A stretch of DNA of 64,000 nucleotides from Blastobasis lacticolella (lineage: Eukaryota; Arthropoda; Insecta; Lepidoptera; Blastobasidae), in the NCBI GenBank assembly GCA_905147135.1, contig LR990049.1, positions 10,247,428 through 10,311,427 of the forward strand, given 5' to 3'. A model generated the notes under the pieces. That model did not search any database and was not told the DNA's origin. It saw only the letters and a list, made by a program, of their open reading frames with translations. The position numbers were made by a program, and so were the translations under genes. Positions within the stretch are counted from its first letter, which is position 1. Every line of letters starts with the position of its first letter. This document shows, piece after piece, positions 12,381 to 23,121 of the stretch.

Positions 12381-12665
12381 GGGTACGTTCCACTTAACGC
12401 CCGCAACGCCATCAACCACGACCGCTAAAATTGCCGTTCCACTAACGTAAAAAGGCCGCGGGCGTTGTAGGCGAATGTTATAGGTGGAACGCACATCTTG
12501 AGCGCTGTGTGCTCGCAATATGGCGGCACGCTGAAAACGTGCAGCTGTGGGGGTTGTGAGTAAATATTTCGCATGGATTGGAGTAAAATTTAATACTGGT
12601 TGAATGAATTTCTGGTTGCGTTTTTGACAAATCGAATGAGAGATAATAAAAAATAAATTAATACA
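12381..12665 (+). mobile_element. Truncated copy of the Harbinger-like element
   Basis: Starts with the terminal sequence GGGTACGTTCCACTTAACGC and follows the left end of the complete element at 18023 with few differences ('GGAACGCACATCTTGAGCGC' and 'ATTTCGCATGGATTGGAGTA' are in both). The right terminus is missing; similarity ends near 12665. It sits immediately upstream of the FUN14 gene. Confidence 0.8.
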
Positions 12666-12940
12666 ACCTCTAATAACCTTTTATTAAACACATCATATTT
12701 ACAGTTACAATACAAATATATCTATATACATATACCTATTAAAAACGTTTAGTTTTGAATTTAATTTTTAAAAAATATTTCCGTCGAACCATGACTCCGT
12801 TGCCGTTTGCCCCTGTCTTCTCCTGTGTTGGTGCACTAGTGCGTGTGTGCGGAGTGTTGAGCATGCGCCCTGTTTTTAGCTGGACCTCAGGGGAGCCGTC
12901 CGTTTACTGGTATCTGAGGACTCCTTCGCACAACATGGAC
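12666..12940. other. Non-coding, nothing recognised
   Basis: AT-rich, then a moderately GC-rich part running into the LINE fragment. No terminus recognised. Confidence 0.4.
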
Positions 12941-13640
12941 CGGATACCTTAGCAGCACTTAAGCGCAAGCATCCGAAGCCTTCGCGGCCACTGGAGTTTC
13001 CTTCTCCGCCAGACCCTTCAATAGAACCGGTTACGGTCTCGGCGGAGGAGGTATCTCAAGCACTGGGGTCTTTCTATAATGGTTCGGCGGCGGGTATCGA
13101 TGGACTTCGCCCCGGTCACCACAAAGAGCTCACGTCCGGGTCGGCAGAGGAAAACGGTCCCCGACTATTGGAATGCCGACTAAACTGTGCAATTTTTTAC
13201 TCAGTGGTCGGGTTAACCCGGAGGTGTGCCCGTACCTATATGGAGCGCCACTTTGCGCTTTGACTAAAAAGGACGGTGGAGTGAGACCTATCGCTATCGG
13301 TAGTGTCTTCAGACGTTTAGCGGCCAAGCTGGCCTGCCGATTCATTAAGGAAGAGATTGCAGGGTACTTGCAGCCACATCACAGGGTACATGCTTTCCTC
13401 GGCCAATCCTTAGAAAAGGTGTCTAACTCGTCCCGCCATCTCCGATACTCATCATAGATATTTTTGCCCAGTCCCACTTCAGGTTGGCAGCTTTTTAATC
13501 CCTATCGGCGAATTGATATTTGGAGCGCAATACACTGTTTCTTATACGGTCCGACAATTTGACTCTCAAGATACTGCGCTTCATGGCTCGCTGGCCTCGA
13601 GTGCGGACTTCTGATGATCCGTCAAAAACCATCCGTCAAT
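12941..13640 (+). pseudogene. Non-LTR retrotransposon reverse transcriptase fragment
   Basis: The first half (12956-13165) reads LKRKHPKPSRPLEFPSPPDP and continues EEVSQALGSFYNGSAAGIDG-LRPGH, a typical N-terminal RT region. After a frame change at about 13165-13175 it continues LCNFLLSGRVNPEVCPYLYG and ALTKKDGGVRPIAIGSVFRR (RT motif with the GxRPI core) to 13400, where it breaks again. The catalytic YADD box is absent. Both ends are truncated. The minus-strand frame over 13130-13345 is its shadow. Clade not assigned. Confidence 0.8.
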
Positions 13641-16600
13641 AACATCAGTAGACTAAATTAATTAAAGTAATTGGTGAACTCTTTCAATGACAAAATTGCC
13701 GTCAAGTATCAAATACAGTGACATGAGTGATAATTAGATCACGCTTCTGCTATAATCATGTCATCCAAGATATTTATAGCACAACAAAGTACCTATGCAG
13801 GTACAACTCTCAAAGCTGCGGTAAGTAGATAACGTACATATCTAATCTACATTAACAACAAATACTTACTCGTTAGTAAGTAACTAACGATCACTTTTTC
13901 CTGACTATCTTGAAAAACGAGGATGATCTATCACATCCTAACCTACCATACAAAATACTGTCAGTGTGTACTCCCTCTCCAAAGCCTAGTTCCCTTTCTC
14001 TCGAGAGAGGATTCTAACTAGGAAGCGCTTATCCAAATGGATACGTTGTTAATTGATGGAAAGCTTTGCACCTAAATTCGAACATGTTTGTTGTGACCTA
14101 AACCAAAATCTGAGAAGTACTCAAAAAGACATGTCAAGCTCCTAGAGTAAGATAAGTAATAATTATTATTATTGACATTTCTTGCTAAACCGAGTAGTGA
14201 ATGTCTGTAACTACATATGTTGCATTGCTGAGGCTCAACCGCGCTTGCTCAGTGTTGACTTGATTGGTTGGTATCTGTGTCTTCTGGGTCTATGAGTTAC
14301 GAACAAAATACAGATCAAGACTTCCCAGCCTACTTTTATCACGCGACAATTGATTTCTTTGTATCATTATAATAGCATAACATTAACTATCCAATGAAAC
14401 ACACTAAAAGAGTCGACAACTATGTCGTGCAGGTATCCGAAGAGTTGGAAACTCCAGTCAGCGCTACACTGTACCAAGCGACGGAACGCAGCCAATTTAA
14501 GCAGTTAGTTGATAAAGGTAGGAGTTACGACACTTTGCATCAAATGACCGACCAAGAGGAAAGCCTATGCCGCAACTGTAACTAAGTCTAAACTGACTTT
14601 CAACAAGTACGTGCTCCTCTCATTCTACTTCTTACTTCACACGCTTTGACCAAAGATAATATGATATAAAATCAGTATCTTTAACCAAACTATGTCATAC
14701 TGTCAATTAAGATTTTCTCATGAGGCTTGAAACAACTCGCCGAAACACCACCGAAGCCCCCATACGACCACTAGGCACATAGCTAATAAAACTTACCCGT
14801 CTGGTACGTGAGCCATTAGTTAACTTTAAGAAAATAAACAATAACACACATATTGATTGATATAACCTTCCTCGACAATCACCATGTTCTCACTTTGTAT
14901 CATCAATTTCGTCCTGTCGAGTTACCACGTCAATCAATCTAGTTCCCCTAAGCATGTAAAATTAAGACTTTCTTTTATAGCATTTCATTTATAAGATTGG
15001 GTAATATTTATTACCTATTATGAAATTAAGTCACACAAAGTATCTACTACAGCCTTAGCATGATCAATTAAAACATAATTATTTTTCACAAGTTCCACTA
15101 TCATCAAAATATACTCTACACATTGCGACCGGTTTCTAATAAATCATGATCAGTATCTTCGTTATCATCAATAATATATTATCATGTGTCACAAACTGGC
15201 CAAAGCAAGTGTCACAATCTGGCTCCAGAACCTCTTCTATGAAACTGTTGAGTGCCCAATTCGTCCTCCAAATTAGTTACCTGCTATCCTACGTTTTACC
15301 AAATACATAACACAATGCAATACACAATACACATACATTAGTATAAAATAATGCTATAGAATGCAATAGCATTAACTAACTAAGCTAATAAGCTTGTAAG
15401 TCTAATGTTCTTTTCAAAAGTACTGTTTGGCAAAATGAACATTATTTCCGCTAGCTGGTGGTATAGCACAGGCTGCCACCTATTTTACCTACAGCTTGAT
15501 CAATTGTGTATGACTCAGTACTTGCTCAATAAATATTTTATTATCAGCATGAAATTCCATTAAGAATACCTACACTACACAAATAATTATCTAAACCTAA
15601 GTAGATCTATTTAAAACTTGAAATAGTGAGCCTTGACTTCACCTTTAGTGTAAAATCACTAAACACCCAAATCATCATCGTCCACCTGCTCCATCTCAAA
15701 AACCTAAATATCTTAAGGCTCTTGACAAAATGTTGATAGAGATGCACAAAAGTATTAAATAATTATTTCACACTTTACCATTATGCTCCTACATCCAATT
15801 CAATGTTTGTATGCCTCCAATAAGTCTAAACATGGAGGGGTGATACAAAACAACTTTCTGTTTCCAACAAAGACTACTATGGACCACTTGGGCAGGAAGA
15901 ATCCGCGCAGCAGCAGGGTCATAATTTAACTGACACAGTGGTCCCAACATTATTATGGATTTATGATAATACCAGCATTATATTAAAGAGTGTAAGTAGG
16001 CAAGTACATCCCAAATGGTTCAAATCAGTACTTAAATTCAATATAGGTAGGTATGCACCTTCAATTAAATTCAATTTGAAACTTCTTCATCATATTTTTT
16101 TGTAAATAATTTACTTGCTGCTACAATATCAATTGTTTGTATTAAGCTCTGCACAAATAGCTATGGGTGCCATGGTATTGACACAACCAGAGAGTTTCGT
16201 TTGGAATAGAAATAAGCTCCATGGCAATCTAAGAATTAGAATTGCTTATTTATTCTATAGGTTACTTAATGACAAGAAAACTTGAAACATGAAGTTAAAT
16301 GTAATCATGACTAACTATGTAAATCAGTATTACATTATAGTATCTGCATACATACACCACACATATTCCAAATAATGAATTGAATAAAAACACAAATAAC
16401 AACCCGTACAATAACATTTCAAATCAGTCTCCTCAAACCGTTCCAACATGGGAACGATGGGATTCCAACCCAAATCCATTGGCATAGCCTCTTAGAAACA
16501 TAATTATACTATTCGGCTCTGACAGGGCCTATCCCAACAATCAATAGGTAGGTCTCAACATCTTAATCTTCAACTTATTACACCATTCTGCTATTATGAA

Positions 16601-17048
16601 ATTAAATTCAAAGTATAAAATTCTCTTGGATATTTACTGAAATAATCAAATCATTATAGGTACCATGACTGGGTATATTGAATGGTTAGGGAGCACATTC
16701 AAAAGGAGCACAATTTATGATGGTAGGTTCTGTACCTGTACGGCAGGATTTATAAAAATGGGACCAATTAAACTGTTGATACGGGACAATATAATAAAAT
16801 AGCATTTGACACCGGACCTGAATACCATAGTTACCACAATTACAAACCTTATACTTTGTTTTGTTGATCTCTTACACGGTGTGATCACAATGAGGGGAAC
16901 CTCACATTCCTTTCTCTTCCTTGTAGGCATGAGCCATTTGACAACAACATGATTTGCTCTCTGTTTTATTGTAGCGGGACTCGTATACATCGAATAAGAG
17001 AGGAGTCAGACGTCCAGTGGTAACCAGTTGTCTGTTGGTAAGACTTAC
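13641..17048. other. Long unassigned stretch
   Basis: About 3.4 kb of AT-rich DNA with no recognised repeat terminus. The only protein-like segment is 14394-14518 on the plus strand (MKHTKRVDNYVVQVSEELET, then VSATLYQATERSQFKQLVDK, followed by a GTAGGA donor-like site), with no domain I recognise. If the short exon at 17049-17099 is real, introns or later exons of its gene should be here, but I could not identify any. Confidence 0.4.
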
Positions 17049-17099
17049 CTTCCATAGGAACGACCTCACCTTGGTGTGATTATCATATTCAGATTTCAT
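17049..17099 (-). CDS. Possible first coding exon, unknown gene
   Basis: An ATG at 17099 on the minus strand opens 17 codons (MKSEYDNHTKVRSFLWK) ending exactly at a consensus donor GTAAGT (17043-17048), phase 0. A stop TAG lies in frame 6 bases upstream of the ATG, consistent with a 5' UTR extending into 17100-17400, which is GC-richer than its surroundings. No downstream exon was found towards lower coordinates, so the product is unknown. It may be a real short first exon or chance. Confidence 0.3.
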
Positions 17100-17503
17100 C
17101 TCCTAAAGTGGGCGTCGTGTTGGATCCCACTTCTGATATCGGCGCCCTAGAGTCTAGATAGCCGACATCATTATAATTGGATCCATCATCACCATTTTAA
17201 CATCAGGGCCGACCCCTCCAGCACGGTGCATGAGGGCCCGCAGTCCACCACGACACAAACTTACAACGATGCTAGTTTAAAGGCTATGGTATTGGTATTC
17301 GTGACTTATACAGCAATTCCTTGTGGGTGCTTGATTTCTGGTGTTAATCAAAACAAAAACATCACAGCGCACAACAATGCGTGCGCGCGCTGCCATTGTT
17401 AACTAACCACCGACCAACAAACAAACAAGGACCAGCTAAAGAGTATCTAACCGATAGACATCTTATCACGACCAATAACTCGATGCGCCGTCATATTTAT
17501 GAT
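17100..17503. other. Non-coding; possible promoter/5' UTR of the exon at 17049
   Basis: A relatively GC-rich segment (17100-17400, including GTGCGCGCGCTGCCATTG) that fits a promoter or 5' leader for a minus-strand gene. No TATA box is evident. Confidence 0.25.
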
Positions 17504-18022
17504 CATGGACTTATCATATCTAACAGGACAGAAATCTCTCCAAAATTACAATTGCGAAAAGCTACCCTATGTTTATAAACTATCGTCTATTTTGCTATGT
17601 CATGGGGTACAGAGGCTAACCCGAGCTGAGGGACAGCGAGAAAGGCGGCGTGTCCCGCTCTTTTATCTTACCAGAATAAAAATTTGTGGTTCATTAAAAG
17701 TTTGTCCTGTAATAACTCCATGAAATCTTGCCCTTCCTTTGTTTTGTAAAATTGTACTTGGTCATACCTGTATTTATTTATTATTCAATAAAAAATTTAC
17801 TTACTAGATTTTAAGACTATATTTTTTTTATTTCTACTTGTAACTCTTTGAAATCATTATGGTGGCACGACAGCTATATTCCCATTAATATTTTCGCAAT
17901 CATTGAAAATAGTGAAAAAGTGTTGTGTTCGATCTTGTCGAAGTGAATCGTTTGGTGGTTGCGGTATATATTACGATTTCAAAGCGTCCATTACGCCACC
18001 ATTACGATTTCAAAGCGTCATG

Positions 18023-19822
18023 GGGTACGTTCCACTTAACGCCCGCAACGCTATCGACCACGACCGCTAAAATTGCCGTTCCACTAACGTAAAAAGGCCG
18101 CGGGCGTCGTAGGCGAATGTTATAGGTGGAACGCACATCTTGAGCGCTGTGTGCTCGCAATATGGCGGCATGGTGAAAACGTGCAGCTGTGAGGGTTGTG
18201 AGTAAATATTTCGCATGGATTGGAGTAAAATTTATTTCTATATGGATTCCCGGTTGAATGAATTTATGGTTGCGTTTTTGACAAAACGAATGCGAGATAA
18301 TGAAAAAATAAATTGAAAAATTTCAACAATATTTTTTATTTTATTTTCAAGTTCCAACAAAAACATTCCAAATTTTGAACTTGTGAGTTTCAATAAAAAA
18401 AGAAGTTTTCTGTTTTCTCGTATAAATAGTTTAATAAATAGCCCTTGATTGGAAAATCGTGTCCATTTTCTACAAAGGAAGCATATGATTTAATGCAAGA
18501 ATGAAAATAAGTTTAGAAAACAAATATAAAAACATATAGTTTTTATTAAAAATAAAATCTTCATTAAACAGCCATGTTCGCCTGTCATTGCCACTTTTAT
18601 TGTTATGGTCTTTGTCACTTTTGTACGTTTTTTTTAAACTACTCATCTTGGTTGCACACTAAGGTCCAGTGATCAGTGGGATTTTGCTTCTCATAGCTTC
18701 CGCAAAGTCTTCCCAAATTTTTTTATGCTAAAACTTCCCGCTGTAGAATTTCTCCTCTCTCTCTCTACATAAGTATCGAGGAGGAAGAGCACCATCTCCG
18801 TAGTCCAACGATATAATCCTAGAATGCGAATAGAAGAAGAAATTATTGTTTGCATTTACCAATCTGGATTATATGCTCTAGATAACACGGATAGATTTAC
18901 GTACCACTCTCTTCGCTGGTAACGGCATCACCCTGCTGCGCTGACCCTCTATATTTGCTGAATCAAAAATAAAGAAAATGTAATTATCATTTCATTTTAG
19001 ACTCTTATAAAAGACGCCATAAAAACTTTTACAGATTTTTTATGAGTTTAAACCTTTTGTATATAAGCATATTCAAATTGTTTAATAGAAAATAGAGCTT
19101 GCATACCACTATCAGTATTGTCAGCATCTCCCTGCTGCGATTCCACAGTTGTTGCGGCCATTTCTTTTAGTGAATTATTCATTAGTGCCGTTGCAAATTG
19201 TAAATCTGGATAAATAACTCAGTTCGTTAGAAAATGTATTAGAAACGATGAAAATACATGAACGTTCATGAACACAACTATCGCAAGAAACTATTGGAAT
19301 TGAATGGAACAAAATCTTAAATAATTATTTATATTGATATTTAGAAAATATGATGATTTGTTCCATTTTTTTCAATAAATATTAGGATCTTGGTCTTCAA
19401 AAAGACCTCACGCACACAACAAAAAGTTTATTTTGAGGTTAGGTTAAGAAAAATATTTTTTTTTCCCCAACTAAAGTTATTCGATTGAATATGTTATTTA
19501 TTCTATAAAATTAAAGGACCGCTTACAATTTTCGGCACGTCTAGCATCCTCCTCGGACAATATCACTTCCACTGCAATGTCAGTTTCAGGATTGTATAAA
19601 GTTATTTGTTTAGTCGCCATTGTTGCTTTTTTGAATTCCCGCTACGTTTTGGTGAAAGCCCACTCAGACCCATCAATATTTTGTGGGCGAAGTGGGCGCG
19701 ATGTGGTCGCGAACAGTGACGTCATCTATGACGTCGAGCGATCGCTCGCGACGACCACGGGCCTTAGGTGGAACGATACAGAGGGTGTTACAATCGTTGC
19801 GGGCGTTAAGTGGAACGTACCC
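18023..19822 (-). mobile_element. Harbinger-like DNA transposon with decayed Myb/SANT gene, 1.8 kb
   Basis: Both ends are GGGTACGTTCCACTTAACGC in inverted orientation, flanked by a 3-bp duplication ATG (18020-18022, 19823-19825). On the minus strand coding-like exons are visible: MATKQITLYNPETD from the ATG near 19617, an exon at about 19110-19185 containing LQFATALMNNSLKEM and SQQGDADNTDSG, a similar acidic exon near 18910, and a region at 18560-18815 that matches a Myb/SANT-like DNA-binding domain (WTTEMVLFLLDTYVERE; after a frame change KIWEDFAEAMRSK; CATKMSSLKKTYK). The Myb-like part carries a frameshift at a GA repeat and stops, so it is dead. No nuclease ORF is present. Short TSD, long TIR and a Myb-like protein fit the PIF/Harbinger group, but the TSD is not the usual TWA. 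Confidence 0.65.
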
Positions 19823-19854
19823 ATGGTGGCGTGACAGCTATATTCAAATACAAA

Positions 19855-20608
19855 CAGGCGCGGATCCAGGGGGGAGGCAATGTGTGCAATTGCCCCCCCC
19901 CCCCCCCCCCCCCCCTAAGCCCCGACTCTGACTCACAATCGCCTACGGTTTTATGACCCAAAAGGTCAAAAGTTCGAAGCTCGCTGCGCTCGCTCATTCA
20001 TTGCCTTCAGTTTTGTCAAACTATTCACCAATATTTTAAAACCTGAAATTCCGAGCTGGCTACGCTCGCTCAAATATTCATTTTAAGAATCACTCCATCT
20101 TTTAAGAACCACAATCTTTAAAGTTTCGTGCGTGTTCCGATTGCTCATTCAATCATTTTAATTTCCTTTATTGTCTTTTATTACGATCAACATCACACAT
20201 CATTACAGCACCTAGGCCAAAATGTAAAAATTCCGAGCTCGCTTTACACGCGATTTTCATTCATAGGTTTCAGTTGCTTTTCTTACCTTTCACCAAGCTC
20301 GTTGCGGTTACTCATTCATTGATTTCCTTAAATTACTATTGTGAGGATCACCCATTATTGTTGAGACCAAAAATATCTAAAATGCTCGGGTCGCACATTA
20401 ATTGAGCACCGCAGCTTTAAAGACACAAATTGTCAAAAATTTCGAGCTCGCTCATTCATTTCTTGTTCACCCACACCACACACACCACAAGGGCAATTTT
20501 TTTACTCAGGGCAGCGCTCGCTCATTGAGTAGAGAATACCTATAATTAGAAGATACCTATAATTTTGACATTTGCCCCCCCCTCAACTAAATCCTGGATC
20601 CGCGCCTG
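19855..20608. mobile_element. Non-autonomous hAT-like element, 754 bp
   Basis: The left end is CAGGCGCGGATCCAGG and the right end CCTGGATCCGCGCCTG, flanked by an 8-bp duplication with one mismatch (AATACAAA at 19847-19854, AATACATA at 20609-20616), the size made by hAT transposases. The left end runs into a poly-C tract of about 26 bases. The interior repeats 'GAGCTCGCTGCGCTCGCTC'-type units several times. No coding capacity. A relative is at 40388-41112. Confidence 0.8.
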
Positions 20609-20800
20609 AATACATATATTAGAAAGAAACAAACAGAATCTATCCTCGCTGTCCCTCTCGGCTCGGGTTAGTTTCTGTCTGTACCCATGCACAAAGCAAC
20701 ATAAAACTATATGAACATAAGGTTGCTATTCGCAATTGTAATTTTGGAGAGTTTTTTGTCCTGTTAATATGAAAAGTCCATGAACCCACTATCCTGATGC

Positions 20801-22727
20801 CATGGACTTACTACCCAAAGGGACTGCGCACTGCTTTGACTATACCTTGTCTAAAATAGGATGATAATTTTGACAGACCACAGTAGGGATGGGTTGTGTA
20901 AAATCGTTAATGAATCTATTCGATTATCGATTATCATTCTCATGGAACTTGGAATCGATAGTTGCATGGTTATGCTATACGTATTATACAAAATAAACTA
21001 TTTATTTTCATCTGTTATTAATAATTTATTAATACGACATTAAAAACCCTTCTACAACGACGATTATGACACGTGCATATTTCTATTCGGTCAGTCATCC
21101 TATTACGTAGAATACGCGAGACTCGAAATTGTTGTTGTGAAAGGTCTCTTAAGGTGAAATCCAAACAAAGAATAAGAGTTTAGTTACAAAAAATAATAAG
21201 GTTACCTAAATTGTTAATTTTAAATATTCGATTATATTATATCAATATAGATTTTCGATTGTCTATTGTTATTCGTTATTCGTGGCACTTTACTAAAGGG
21301 GCGGGGCCTGTCTATGAAGTACGATATTTTGCGTAGTACATTTTACCGAAATAAAACACAAAACTTCATAGGCGTACGCCAAAGACCAACAATTAATGAG
21401 CTGTCAAAATTATCATCCTATTTTAGACAAAGCATAAAACCGGGCAGAGCGAGAGTCACCATCGATAGTCCTGTGTCCCTTTCTAATGTTGCCACCATTG
21501 TTGATGCAAATTCCGAATTACTTTTATTATTTGGCGCGGACACCGACCTCAGGGCCAGGCAGAGCTGCGGGGCTATTGGCTAACTCAGTTGACAACTGTA
21601 TTTGACACTAGATAATTCTACACCACGTCATCTACGTTGAAAACTGGCAATAGCGTCTACCAAATTAGTACCAAATTAGAGTAGTGTCAGATTTTTTTAT
21701 GTCAAATTCAGTTGTACACTGAGATAGCCGATAGGCCCTCTGGACCGGGTGCAATCTGAAGGTCATGTTTTCACCAGGGTCCGGCCCAAGCTTACCCTGC
21801 TACTCGGAAACTATTGGCCCTAGAACACTACTTCCTAGAGTAAAATGATAGCACTCCTCGAGATCATCATTTCGTATTACAGCTGTCAAAGTTAAATTTT
21901 TTATAACTCGGTACCCATTGGTCCTAAAACACTAGTTTCTAGAGAGAAATGATAGTACTTGTTGAGATCTACATTTCGAATGACAGCTGTCAAACTTTGA
22001 ACTGAAATAACTCCTAAACTATTGGTGCTATAACACTCGTTCCTAAAGAAAAATTATAGTGTTCGTCGAGATCTACATTTTGCATGACAGCTGTCAAACT
22101 TAGAACTGTTGTAATCGGAAACGATTGGCCCTAGAACACTAGTTCCTGGAGTGAAATGATAGTACTCATCGAGATCTACATTTCGGATGACAGTTCTAAG
22201 TTTGACAGCTGTCATACGAAATGTAGATCTCGACGAGTACTATCATATCTCTTTAGAGACTAGTGTTCTAGAACCAATGGATTCCGAGTTATAACACATT
22301 TAAGTTTGACAGCTTTCACCCGAAATATAGATATCGTCGAGTACTATCACTTCTCTTTAGAAACTAGTGTTGTAGGATAAATCGTTACCGAACTCTTTTA
22401 TCTGTTTTGTGGAACAAAAAGTCGTAGCTTAATAATTATGTCGACTCGACGTTTGTCGGAGAAACGTTCAGTAGATCAAAAGGTATTTTGACAACTACTT
22501 TTCGGATTGTACGGATTACCTCATAATAATACCAAATTAACGGTAAATATATTTCTCCAATAATGGCAACACCAAACATGACACTTGTCAATTTAGAATG
22601 ACGGTGATTATGCCAATAACATTGTGTTTACACTGTTAGAAAGGGACAAAGGACTATCGATGGTGACTCTCGCTCTGCCCGGTTTTAGTCAAAGCAGTGC
22701 GCAGTCCCTTTGGGTAGTAAGTCCATG
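20801..22727. mobile_element. Foldback-type hAT element A, with nested MITE
   Basis: Ends are CATGGACTTACTACCCAAAG and its inverse, flanked by the perfect 8-bp duplication CCTGATGC (20793-20800 and 22728-22735). The termini are long inverted repeats. The interior from about 21790 consists of diverged units of roughly 115 bp (each with ATCTACATTTCG, TGACAGCTGTCAAAC and ACACTAGTTCCTAGAG) running first direct and then, after about 22195, inverted. The element also carries the TA-flanked MITE 20843-21434. No transposase. A second copy is at 57813-58767 in opposite orientation. Confidence 0.85.
20843..21434. mobile_element. MITE with TA target duplication nested in element A
   Basis: Ends TACCTTGTCTAAAATAGG and, inverted, TGCTTTGTCTAAAATAGG, both continuing ATGATAATTTTGACAG. 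TA occurs on each side (20841-20842, 21435-21436). The empty site is visible in element B at 57813, where CTTTGACTAAAACCGGG runs uninterrupted. A TA duplication fits Tc1/mariner-type transposases. The plus-strand frame 21266-21583 straddles its right border and is not a gene. Confidence 0.85.
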
Positions 22728-22735
22728 CCTGATGC

Positions 22736-23121
22736 TTACCAACCCTGGTGTCTCGTGTGCACTGTCATTTGATTTTGACAGTTTGTGAGGCATGCACATG
22801 CATGTTTTGTTGCGTGCGTTTTGTTTGCGTTGTGTCAGTGTGTATCCGATTCGCAGAATATTCGTCAGAGAATAGTTTATTCTGTGTTTAGTTACAGCTG
22901 TAAATATTAATTTTCAACGAGTTTCTAACTTTCTACGGCTGGGAAATCCACTTCCAAGTTGGAAGTTAGATTGAATTGTATCTTCCATAACCTCTCTGAT
23001 TTTCGGAAATTATAGGCCACACTCTCTGCCTGTATCCTGAAAAGCAAACACCCGGACAAATCCAACAAGAAGAGATTTATTGAGAACATATAAGAAGATA
23101 ACAATTTACAAGTTTTTCATA
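22736..23121 (+). promoter_or_regulatory. Presumed promoter and 5' UTR of the HMG-like gene
   Basis: The 386 bases between the hAT element and the start codon. They include GC-richer sequence (GTTGCGTGCGTTTTGTTTGC) and no clear TATA box. The upstream half of any regulatory region would fall inside the transposon. Confidence 0.3.

Larger units (their letters stand above)
17504..20782. mobile_element. Composite element with 150-bp inverted ends, hosting two later insertions
   Basis: 17504-17660 begins CATGGACTTATCATATCTAA and 20640-20782, read on the minus strand, begins CATGGACTTTTCATATTAAC. The two stay alignable for about 150 bp ('CTCTCCAAAATTACAATTGC' and CTAACCCGAGC are in both arms). Most of the interior is accounted for by a 1.8-kb Harbinger-like element (18023-19822) and a 754-bp hAT element (19855-20608), leaving roughly 0.7 kb of the original. 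The CATGGACTT terminus is shared with the hAT family at 20801 and 57813, suggesting a related hAT element. No matching 8-bp duplication was found, so the insertion is old or rearranged. Confidence 0.65.

Noticed and set aside
21266..21583. 105-codon plus-strand frame as a gene
   Set aside because: It crosses the right border of the TA-flanked MITE into the surrounding hAT element, so it is a chance fusion of two transposons.
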